DNA from: an uncultured Clostridia bacterium
Lineage (GTDB): Bacteria > Bacillota > Clostridia > Oscillospirales > Ruminococcaceae
DNA length: 6,604 nucleotides
Assembly: GCA_937891895.1 (NCBI GenBank)
Contig: CALATN010000203.1
Coordinates: 1 to 6,604 of the forward strand
Direction: 5' to 3'
Shown here: positions 1 to 5,236 of the stretch, piece after piece
How positions within the stretch are numbered: the stretch's first letter is position 1
Layout of the letters: every line of letters begins with the position of its first letter
Notes under the pieces: generated by a model
Databases searched by the model: none
The model's input: only the letters and a program-made list of their open reading frames with translations
Told to the model about the DNA's origin: nothing
Program-made: the position numbers and the translations under genes

Positions 1-281
1 ATATCCGATTTGAATTTACTGAGGATGAAGACGGTATGCGAAGAATTTCCATCCGCAACAGCGGTGACGGTCTTAAAGCAAAGGAAATTTCAAAGGTGTT
101 TGAGCGTTTCTACAAGACGGACGAATCCCGTGGAATTGACCCTGGCGGGGTAGGTCTTGGACTTTCAATTGTCAGCTCAATTATCAAGCTTCACGGCGGT
201 ACAATCCGTGTAAGCAGTGAGCCGGACAGCTTTACAGAATTTTCATTCAGCCTTAAAGCTGCTGTAAATGAACGCAGATAA
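1..281 (+). CDS. Sensor histidine kinase, C-terminal fragment (ATP-binding domain)
   Basis: This is the 3' end of a two-component sensor kinase gene; the 5' part lies outside the window. The frame is open from base 3, giving 92 residues to the TAA at 279-281. The fragment is the C-terminal half of a HATPase_c domain. A G1-type box reads NSGDGL, with Asn where many kinases have Asp. An F-box-like VFERFYKTDESR follows, then the G2 box GVGLGLSIV and the closing HGGTIRVSS strand. These segments bind ATP and close the lid during autophosphorylation of the missing dimerisation-domain His. Sensor and membrane regions cannot be judged. The stop codon overlaps the ribosome binding site of the next gene, an HtrA protease, so the two are probably co-transcribed and translationally coupled. 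Kinase-HtrA pairs in Firmicutes usually serve envelope stress responses, but the signal sensed is unknown here. Confidence 0.93.
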   Translation, partial: IRFEFTEDEDGMRRISIRNSGDGLKAKEISKVFERFYKTDESRGIDPGGVGLGLSIVSSIIKLHGGTIRVSSEPDSFTEFSFSLKAAVNERR

Positions 282-292
282 AGGAGATTTCA

Positions 293-1699
293 ATGGACAA
301 TAATTTCGAAGAAAAGAATATCAACGAGGAAGAAAAAGCTGCTGAAGCTGTTGAACAGCCTGCTTGCGAGGAAATTTTTCCGAACAGTTTCAAGGAAAAT
401 GTTCAGAACAACCCGCAGACAGAAGGCTTTTATGCTCCTCCGCAGAACACACAGCCTAATCCGCCTGTAAAAAAGAAACGTCAGCTTTCCTGGGGCTGTT
501 TCTGGGCTCTTATTTCAACAATTGCAGTTCTTTGTGCAATCATTGTACTGCTGGTCGTTCTTATTGCAAAAACAAGCAGCAAGGCTTCTGATGCAACCGA
601 TTTCATCAGCAGTGTTGTCAATTCGCCAGAGGCTGAACGTATTGTAATTGAACTGCCAACGGCAGAAAAGCCTGTGCTCGAAGAAGAATTCTACGCAAAC
701 AAGGAGACAGGTCTGCTTACACCTGTCGGAGTTGCAAAGACAATTCTCCCTTCACAGGTGCAGATAAAAACATTTGATGAAGTTCCCTATGCACCGATTT
801 CTACAGGCTCGGGAATAATTGTTACTGCTGACGGTTATATTGTAACAAACGCTCACGTTGTTGACGGAGCAACAGATCTGGCAGTTGTCTTTTATGACGG
901 AACGGAAGAAGAAGCCGTTATCGTGGGTATGGACAAAAAAAGTGACCTTGCGGTAATCAAGGTTGAAAAGGATGGGCTTTCCCCTGCTCAGTTCGGCACA
1001 TCATCAAACCTTGTAATCGGAGAAGCTGTCGCTCTTGCAGGTGCAGGTGCAGGCTTTGAAAATACCGTTACCTATGGCTATGTTACAGGCCTTGGACGTG
1101 AGATTAACACTGACTATATTCACAGCTCAGCAATTATGTGCATACAGTCAGATGCAGCACTTAACCCGGGTAATTCGGGCGGTGCTCTGGTAAATATGTA
1201 TGGTCAGGTTGTGGGAATTGCTGTTGCAATTATGAATCACGACACTTACGAAAATATCGGCTTCAGTATTGCAGTTGATGATGCCGTGCCGATTATTGAA
1301 GACCTGATTGCTGTCGGTTATGTAAAAACACGCACTAAGGTCGGTATTTCCTATGTTGAAGTTGGAGACTCCCTTGCAAGCAGCTATGAAATTGAATCAG
1401 GACTTTGCGTAACGGAAATTGACCCTACCTGCAATGTTGCAAGCTCAGGTATCAAGCTTTATGATATTATCACGAAAATGGACGGAGAACGTGTTCACGG
1501 CAGCGAAAAGATTTCTGAAATTCTTTCTAAAAAAGTTCCCGGTGATACACTTACTCTGACTGTCTACAGAAAGCCTGTTGCAGGCGACGGCTACGAATTC
1601 ACTGTTGATATTATTCTTGAAGCTGATACAAATTCCACATCGGGATATTCGGTTGAAACTACACCTGATGAGGAAAAAGACCCGTTTGTAATTGAATAA
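293..1699 (+). CDS. htrA: HtrA/DegP-like membrane-anchored serine protease with PDZ domain
   Basis: A 468-residue S1C-family protease, predicted to degrade or refold damaged proteins outside the membrane. Residues 1-66 are an acidic, then Pro/Gln-rich cytoplasmic tail ending in a KKKR cluster. Residues about 67-92 form one transmembrane anchor, so the catalytic part faces outward. The trypsin-like domain (about 140-340) has the full triad: His188 in TNAHVVDG, Asp218 in KKSDLAVIKV and Ser295 in NPGNSGGALVN. One PDZ domain covers about 345-440, with a GLCVTEI peptide-binding strand. The C-terminal tail is short and acidic. The start is ATG 293, six bases after AAAGGAG (280-286), which overlaps the kinase stop codon. 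Length and layout fit Gram-positive HtrA. One oddity is that the usual IGNP-type segment before the TVT strand reads ALAGAGAGFENTVT. The symbol is a family-level name; htrA, htrB and degP paralogues cannot be told apart here. Confidence 0.94.
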   Translation: MDNNFEEKNINEEEKAAEAVEQPACEEIFPNSFKENVQNNPQTEGFYAPPQNTQPNPPVKKKRQLSWGCFWALISTIAVLCAIIVLLVVLIAKTSSKASDATDFISSVVNSPEAERIVIELPTAEKPVLEEEFYANKETGLLTPVGVAKTILPSQVQIKTFDEVPYAPISTGSGIIVTADGYIVTNAHVVDGATDLAVVFYDGTEEEAVIVGMDKKSDLAVIKVEKDGLSPAQFGTSSNLVIGEAVALAGAGAGFENTVTYGYVTGLGREINTDYIHSSAIMCIQSDAALNPGNSGGALVNMYGQVVGIAVAIMNHDTYENIGFSIAVDDAVPIIEDLIAVGYVKTRTKVGISYVEVGDSLASSYEIESGLCVTEIDPTCNVASSGIKLYDIITKMDGERVHGSEKISEILSKKVPGDTLTLTVYRKPVAGDGYEFTVDIILEADTNSTSGYSVETTPDEEKDPFVIE

Positions 1700-1703
1700 A
1701 TTC

Positions 1704-1732
1704 AAGCCGCTTCGATTGAGGCGGCTTTTTAT
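1704..1732 (+). terminator. Rho-independent terminator after htrA
   Basis: Bases 1704-1713 pair with 1718-1727 in a 10-bp stem (one G-U pair) around a GATT tetraloop. The T-run at 1726-1730 begins inside the stem base and continues as ATT. The stem starts four bases after the htrA stop codon, so it ends the kinase-htrA transcript. Confidence 0.93.
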
Positions 1733-1757
1733 TGCAAACATAATTTCACGAAAAATA

Positions 1758-1786
1758 TTGCTAAACGGGAAAAAATGCTATATAAT
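1758..1786 (+). promoter_or_regulatory. Sigma-A-type promoter for nadE
   Basis: The -35 is TTGCTA (1758-1763), with a 17-base spacer and a perfect TATAAT -10 (1781-1786). A start site near 1793 would leave a leader of about 26 bases before the ATG at 1819. It lies just after the htrA terminator, so nadE is an independent unit. No NadR/NiaR-type operator was recognised. Confidence 0.82.
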
Positions 1787-1803
1787 ATAGGTATACTCTA
1801 TCC

Positions 1804-1809
1804 GAAAGG
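1804..1809 (+). promoter_or_regulatory. Ribosome binding site deciding the nadE start
   Basis: GAAAGG ends nine bases before ATG 1819 but directly abuts the in-frame TTG at 1810. Only the ATG has workable spacing, so translation should start at 1819. Confidence 0.7.
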
Positions 1810-1818
1810 TTGATTGAA

Positions 1819-3735
1819 ATGAAAGACGGATTTCTCCGTGTTGCGGCGGTAACACCCGATATAAAGGTTGCCGACTGCGACCACAATGCCGATGAAATAA
1901 TTAAGTACGCAAAGGAAGCGGCACGCAATGACGCTTCTGTAATAGTATTCCCTGAACTTTGCATCACGGGAAGCACCTGCGGGGATTTGTTCCTGCAAAA
2001 GACTTTGCTTGATGGGGCAAAAAAAGCTGTTAAGCGTGTCGCTGATGAAACAGCCGATTGCAATGCACTTATTATAGTTGGTTTTCCATTTGAAATATAC
2101 AATAAGCTTTACAACTGTGCTGCTGTCATAACAAATGGTAAAGTCGTTGGAATTGTTCCTAAAAAGGTTGTTTTAAACTATGGTGAGTTTTGTGAGGCGC
2201 GTTATTTTGCTGAATGGAATGGTGGATTTGCTGATGTATATTCAGAATTGACAGCACCCTTCTTTACCGTCTATATAGGTGACAGATTGTTTAAATGCAC
2301 AGATTTTCACGAACTTGTTGTCGGAGTTGAAATTGGTGATAATGGTAACGCATCTGAACTTGCGGCAGAAGGTGCAACCGTTATCTGCAACCTTTCCGCT
2401 TCACCCGAAATCGTGGGCAGAAGCAGTGCCGTGAAAAAGCTTGCGGAGGTCAAGTCTGCACAGCTTCACTGCGGATATATCCGTGCTAATGCAGGTATGG
2501 GTGAGTCAACCCGTGACCTTGTTTTCAGCGGTTACAATCTTATTGCTGAAAACGGAAAAACGATTGCTGAAAGCAAGAAGTTTACAACAGGCATAACCTA
2601 CACCGAAATCGACCTGTTCAGAATTGTAGCAGAAAGAAGAAAGATAAATACATTTGCTGTTGATACCAAAAAACGCAATTTTGAAGTGAAATATGATACT
2701 TTCCCATTTTCATTAAATTTGAAATATCTCAATTTACAGCGTCATTTCCCACTCAATCCATTTGTACCCGAAGACAAGGATGAACTCCGCAATCGTTGTG
2801 AGGAAATCCTCACGATGCAGGCAACGGGACTTGCCACACGTCTTCGCCACATCAACGGTAAGACAGCTGTTGTGGGACTTTCGGGTGGTCTTGACAGCAC
2901 CCTTGCTCTCATCGTAACTGTTCACGCTTTTGATATGCTTGGACTTGACCGCAAGGGGATTGTTGCTGTGACAATGCCTTGCTTTGGTACAACGAGCCGT
3001 ACCAAAAATAATGCGTACTATCTTGCTGAGGCTTACGGTGTAACGCTGAAGGAAATCAACATCGCCGCCGCTGTACGTCAGCATTTTGCTGATATCGGGC
3101 AGGATGAAAGCAATCTTGACGTGACCTTTGAAAACTCACAGGCACGTGAGCGCACACAGGTACTGATGGATATTGCAAATATGCTGAACGGACTTGTTAT
3201 CGGCACGGGTGACCTTTCCGAGCTTGCACTTGGTTGGGCAACCTACAACGGCGACCATATGTCAATGTATGGTGTAAACGGCTCAGTTCCGAAAACGCTG
3301 GTGCGTCATCTTGTTGCATTTGAGAGCAACAACACCAAGGACGGGAAGCTTGCCGAGGTACTCCGTGACATTCTTGACACCCCTGTTTCCCCTGAGCTTC
3401 TTCCGCCTAAGGAGGGCGAGATTTCCCAGAAAACAGAGGATATTGTTGGGCCGTACGAGCTGCACGATTTCTTCCTTTACTACTTTGTACGCTGTGGATT
3501 TGCACCGAGCAAGATTTTCCGTATTGCCGAGAAAACCTTTGACGGCATTTATGACGGCGAAACAATTAAAAAATGGCTCACGATTTTCGTGCGCCGCTTC
3601 TTCACTCAGCAGTTCAAGCGTTCCTGCCTGCCTGACGGACCTAAGGTCGGTACGGTTTCCCTGTCCCCTCGCGGTGACTGGAATATGCCATCCGATGCTT
3701 GTGTACGCTTGTGGCTTGAGGACTTGGAAAAATAA
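1819..3735 (+). CDS. nadE: NAD+ synthetase, two-domain type, with degenerate glutaminase site
   Basis: A 638-residue enzyme for the last step of NAD+ synthesis, amidating nicotinic acid adenine dinucleotide with ATP. The C-terminal synthetase domain (about 320-638) looks complete: the PP-loop SGGLDS (355-360), TKNNAYYLAEA (395-405), DVTFENSQAR (434-443), GTGDLSELALGW (462-473) and LSPRGDW (615-621). Residues about 1-280 form a nitrilase-fold amidase domain that in relatives hydrolyses glutamine and channels ammonia. It keeps Glu46 (FPEL) and Lys115 (VPKK), but the expected EICED nucleophile motif reads EIGDN, with Gly173 (GGT, 2335-2337) in place of Cys and a shorter following loop. Glutamine hydrolysis is therefore doubtful and free ammonia may be the nitrogen donor. 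Length matches the glutamine-dependent actinobacterial/clostridial class. The start is ATG 1819; a TTG at 1810 would add three residues but sits against the ribosome binding site. It has its own promoter and terminator. Confidence 0.95.
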   Translation: MKDGFLRVAAVTPDIKVADCDHNADEIIKYAKEAARNDASVIVFPELCITGSTCGDLFLQKTLLDGAKKAVKRVADETADCNALIIVGFPFEIYNKLYNCAAVITNGKVVGIVPKKVVLNYGEFCEARYFAEWNGGFADVYSELTAPFFTVYIGDRLFKCTDFHELVVGVEIGDNGNASELAAEGATVICNLSASPEIVGRSSAVKKLAEVKSAQLHCGYIRANAGMGESTRDLVFSGYNLIAENGKTIAESKKFTTGITYTEIDLFRIVAERRKINTFAVDTKKRNFEVKYDTFPFSLNLKYLNLQRHFPLNPFVPEDKDELRNRCEEILTMQATGLATRLRHINGKTAVVGLSGGLDSTLALIVTVHAFDMLGLDRKGIVAVTMPCFGTTSRTKNNAYYLAEAYGVTLKEINIAAAVRQHFADIGQDESNLDVTFENSQARERTQVLMDIANMLNGLVIGTGDLSELALGWATYNGDHMSMYGVNGSVPKTLVRHLVAFESNNTKDGKLAEVLRDILDTPVSPELLPPKEGEISQKTEDIVGPYELHDFFLYYFVRCGFAPSKIFRIAEKTFDGIYDGETIKKWLTIFVRRFFTQQFKRSCLPDGPKVGTVSLSPRGDWNMPSDACVRLWLEDLEK

Positions 3736-3747
3736 TAAACAAAATAA

Positions 3748-3782
3748 AAATGGCAGACTCAAAAGTCTGCCATTTATTTTTT
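3748..3782. terminator. Bidirectional terminator between nadE and mgsA
   Basis: Bases 3748-3759 pair perfectly with 3764-3775 (12 bp) around a CAAA loop. On the + strand TTTATTTTTT follows; on the - strand the stem is followed by TTTTTATTTT (3750 down to 3741). It can therefore stop both nadE and the converging minD-mgsA transcript, whose last stop codon is at 3837-3839. Confidence 0.93.
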
Positions 3783-3836
3783 ACGCAAAAACTTGCGCAA
3801 TTTTCTTTTTTATGTACCTCTTTATATTGTGACCCA

Positions 3837-4238
3837 TTAAGCTGGGTTAACAATCTGACGCCAGTCAAGGTCACCACGTTCAAGAGCGTGGATAAGAGCC
3901 TCGGCTGTAGCAATGTTAGTTGCCACAGGAATATTGTGTACGTCGCAAAGACGAAGCATTGTAGCCTCGTTAGGTTCGTGCGCCTTCGGAGTAAGCGGAT
4001 CACGGAAGAAGAGGAGCAGGTCAATTTCGTTGCAGGAAATTCTTGCACTGATCTGCTGGTCGCCGCCCTGAGAGCCGCTGAGGTAACGCTGGATATTCAG
4101 GCCTGTTGCCTGTGAAACCATCTTTCCTGTTGTGCCTGTTGCGCAGAGATTGTGTCTGGAAAGAATACCGCAGTAAGCGATGCAGAACTGAACCAAAAGT
4201 TCTTTTTTGGAGTCATGTGCAATCAATGCTATGTTCAT
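3837..4238 (-). CDS. mgsA: Methylglyoxal synthase
   Basis: A 133-residue cytoplasmic enzyme that converts dihydroxyacetone phosphate to methylglyoxal and phosphate, a bypass that relieves sugar-phosphate build-up when phosphate is short. Family motifs in order are IALIAHD (3-9), the phosphate-binding ATGTTGK (33-39), LSGSQGGDQQ (53-62), DLLLFFRDPL (73-82), LRLCDVHNIPVATNIATAE (95-113) and the Clostridia/Bacilli-type end GDLDWRQIVNP. By alignment to E. coli MgsA, Asp9, Asp60, Asp80 and His87 match Asp20, Asp71, Asp91 and His98, but Asn90 (AAC, 3969-3971) replaces Asp101, a residue implicated in catalysis. Length is normal for the short Gram-positive form. Start choice: GAGAGG ends ten bases before ATG 4238 but one base before the in-frame ATG at 4247, so the shorter form is preferred. 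It lies 59 bases after minD and is probably co-transcribed with it. Confidence 0.95.
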   Translation of the reverse strand: MNIALIAHDSKKELLVQFCIAYCGILSRHNLCATGTTGKMVSQATGLNIQRYLSGSQGGDQQISARISCNEIDLLLFFRDPLTPKAHEPNEATMLRLCDVHNIPVATNIATAEALIHALERGDLDWRQIVNPA

Positions 4239-4248
4239 TATTATCATT

Positions 4249-4254
4249 CCTCTC
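4249..4254 (-). promoter_or_regulatory. Ribosome binding site deciding the mgsA start
   Basis: On the minus strand this reads GAGAGG. The spacing is ten bases to ATG 4238 but only one base to ATG 4247, which favours the downstream start. That start also gives the MNIALIAHD beginning usual for the family. Confidence 0.65.
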
Positions 4255-4297
4255 TTTTATTTGTTATGCAGAAGCGGATATTCCGCCATTAAATGTC

Positions 4298-5044
4298 TTA
4301 CTGAAGAAGCATCTTGAAACTGAGTGGAACATCCTCGCCCTTGATTCTCTTGGAAATAGCATCAAAAGCCTTGAACGCAAGAGAATTGGAAGGAAGCGGA
4401 ATACCCTTACCTGTGGAGATAACAACCTCGTTATCGCTTGGAATAACGCCGATAAGCTGAACGCCTACAGTATCAATGATATTGTCAAGATCAGGAATAA
4501 TATCAGCCTTGAAGATATCAGGGTCAACCTTGTTGATGATAAGGCGCTGTTTCTTGTTGCCTCTCTTATAGAACTCATCAGACATAAGTCTTGCGTCACG
4601 AACGCAGATAGGGTCAGGAGTTGTATTGATAAGAATAAGATCAGACTGTTCAACAACGTCAAATACGCTTTCGTTTGTACCTGCGGATGTGTCAACGATT
4701 ATGTATTCGTAGTACTTACGCATTTCGTTGCAGATGTTGGAAATAGTTTCAGCGTCAACCTTTGCGAACGGATCCTCTGGAGCACATACAATACTGAGAT
4801 TGCTTGCAAGCTTAACAGGTGTAGTAGCCTTATATATATCACATTCGCCCTTGAGGACGTTGCCTAAGTCATAAGTAATATTATCCTTAACGCCAAGCAT
4901 AATGTCAAGGCATCTCAGACCAAAGTCGAGTTCAATGATAAGTGTACGGTGACCCTGCTTAGCGAGAGCGAAGCCGAGTTCGGAACATATAGTAGACTTG
5001 CCTGTTCCTCCCTTACCGGAGGTAATCGCAATAATTTTAGACAT
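4298..5044 (-). CDS. minD: MinD-like septum-site ATPase (ParA/MinD family)
   Basis: A 248-residue deviant-Walker ATPase. MinD normally dimerises on ATP, binds the membrane through a C-terminal amphipathic helix and recruits the division inhibitor MinC. Visible are the deviant Walker A GKGGTGKST (10-18), the A'/switch region ELDFGLRCLDIMLG (38-51, with Asp40; Glu38 where E. coli has Asp), Walker B and switch II IIVDTSAG (115-122, usually DSPAG), the INKVDPD base-recognition segment (170-176) and VGVQLIGVIPSDNEV (193-207). The start is ATG 5044, six bases after AAAGGAG (5051-5057). It stops at GEDVPLSFKMLLQ, about 20 residues shorter than E. coli or B. subtilis MinD and without an obvious membrane-targeting helix, though a helix-like sequence lies in the +1 frame at the end. 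Neighbours are pbp2 upstream and mgsA downstream; minC and minE are missing. It has its own consensus promoter. Confidence 0.88.
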   Translation of the reverse strand: MSKIIAITSGKGGTGKSTICSELGFALAKQGHRTLIIELDFGLRCLDIMLGVKDNITYDLGNVLKGECDIYKATTPVKLASNLSIVCAPEDPFAKVDAETISNICNEMRKYYEYIIVDTSAGTNESVFDVVEQSDLILINTTPDPICVRDARLMSDEFYKRGNKKQRLIINKVDPDIFKADIIPDLDNIIDTVGVQLIGVIPSDNEVVISTGKGIPLPSNSLAFKAFDAISKRIKGEDVPLSFKMLLQ

Positions 5045-5063
5045 AAGAAACTCCTTTCGAGGG

Positions 5064-5097
5064 AATGCCGTGACCGATAAAAAACACTTACGGCATT
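5064..5097 (-). promoter_or_regulatory. Hairpin in the minD 5' leader
   Basis: Bases 5064-5071 (AATGCCGT) are exactly complementary to 5090-5097 (ACGGCATT), giving an 8-bp stem with an 18-base loop that contains a U-run in the transcript. It lies between the predicted start site (near 5110) and the minD ribosome binding site (5051-5057), ending six bases before the latter. It could protect the mRNA or modulate initiation. The long loop makes the structure only moderately stable. Confidence 0.45.
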
Positions 5098-5116
5098 AGA
5101 TTTTCAGCTAATTTAT

Positions 5117-5144
5117 ATTATACCACAAATTGCAGATTTGTCAA
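5117..5144 (-). promoter_or_regulatory. Consensus sigma-A promoter for minD-mgsA
   Basis: On the minus strand a perfect TTGACA (5139-5144), a 16-base spacer and a perfect TATAAT (5117-5122) with an extended TGG before it. Both hexamers match consensus exactly. A start site near 5110 would leave a leader of about 65 bases before minD. minD-mgsA can thus be expressed independently of the upstream pbp2. Confidence 0.88.
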
Positions 5145-5165
5145 AGCGTTTTTGACTAATCTGCA
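5131..5165. repeat. 35-base imperfect palindrome covering the minD -35 element
   Basis: TGCAGATT (5131-5138) pairs with AATCTGCA (5158-5165), and after one T-T mismatch GTCAAA (5140-5145) pairs with TTTGAC (5151-5156) around a five-base centre. Fourteen of fifteen arm positions pair. The left arm contains most of TTGACA. As DNA it could be an operator; as RNA it could form a hairpin at the end of the pbp2 transcript, but the following minus-strand bases (AATTTGTGG) are a poor U-tract, so a terminator role is less convincing. Confidence 0.7.
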
Positions 5166-5176
5166 CATTTTTGGCG

Positions 5177-5236
5177 GCTTGTTGCTAAACGATTTGTTGT
5201 TTTTGTCTATTTTGTACAACAACATTTAACAACAGC
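5177..5236 (-). repeat. Nested inverted repeats directly after the pbp2 stop codon
   Basis: GCTTGTTGCTAAA (5177-5189) pairs with TTTAACAACAGC (5225-5236), with one bulge and one G-U pair. Inside it TTGTTGT (5194-5200) pairs with ACAACAA (5216-5222). The outer arm abuts the pbp2 stop codon (5237-5239). No T-run follows on the minus strand, so it may stabilise the mRNA 3' end or slow polymerase rather than terminate. Confidence 0.45.

Noticed and set aside
1810..1812. TTG as the nadE start codon
   Set aside because: The purine-rich GAAAGG directly abuts this TTG, leaving no spacing, while ATG 1819 is nine bases away and gives a family-like start.
2335..2337. A frameshift or misassembly as the cause of the missing Cys in NadE
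   Set aside because: The reading frame is continuous through the site and both flanks (VVGVE and GATVICNLSAS) are in frame and family-like, so a local frameshift does not explain it, although a base error at one codon cannot be excluded.
3784..3811. Second small stem (CGCAA/TTGCG) with a T-rich tail after the nadE terminator
   Set aside because: The stem is only 5 bp and the main terminator immediately upstream suffices; it might be a back-up but the support is weak.
3311..3832. A 173-codon open frame in another frame of nadE running into the terminator
   Set aside because: It overlaps the conserved NAD+ synthetase C-terminus and reads through the bidirectional terminator hairpin; no protein family is recognisable.
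4274..4286. Short hairpin (GCGGA-TAT-TCCGC) in the minD-mgsA gap
   Set aside because: A 5-bp stem with no T-run on the minus strand; too small to call a terminator, and it lies within the possible +1 extension of minD.
4106..4867. A 253-codon open frame on the + strand
   Set aside because: It lies wholly opposite mgsA and minD, both of which have clear family motifs and ribosome binding sites; its translation shows no recognisable domain and is Cys/Arg/Asn-rich as expected for an antisense shadow.
5131..5165. The promoter palindrome as a Rho-independent terminator of pbp2
   Set aside because: The stem is adequate, but on the minus strand it is followed by AATTTGTGG rather than a U-run, so termination is not supported by sequence alone; it was listed as a repeat instead.
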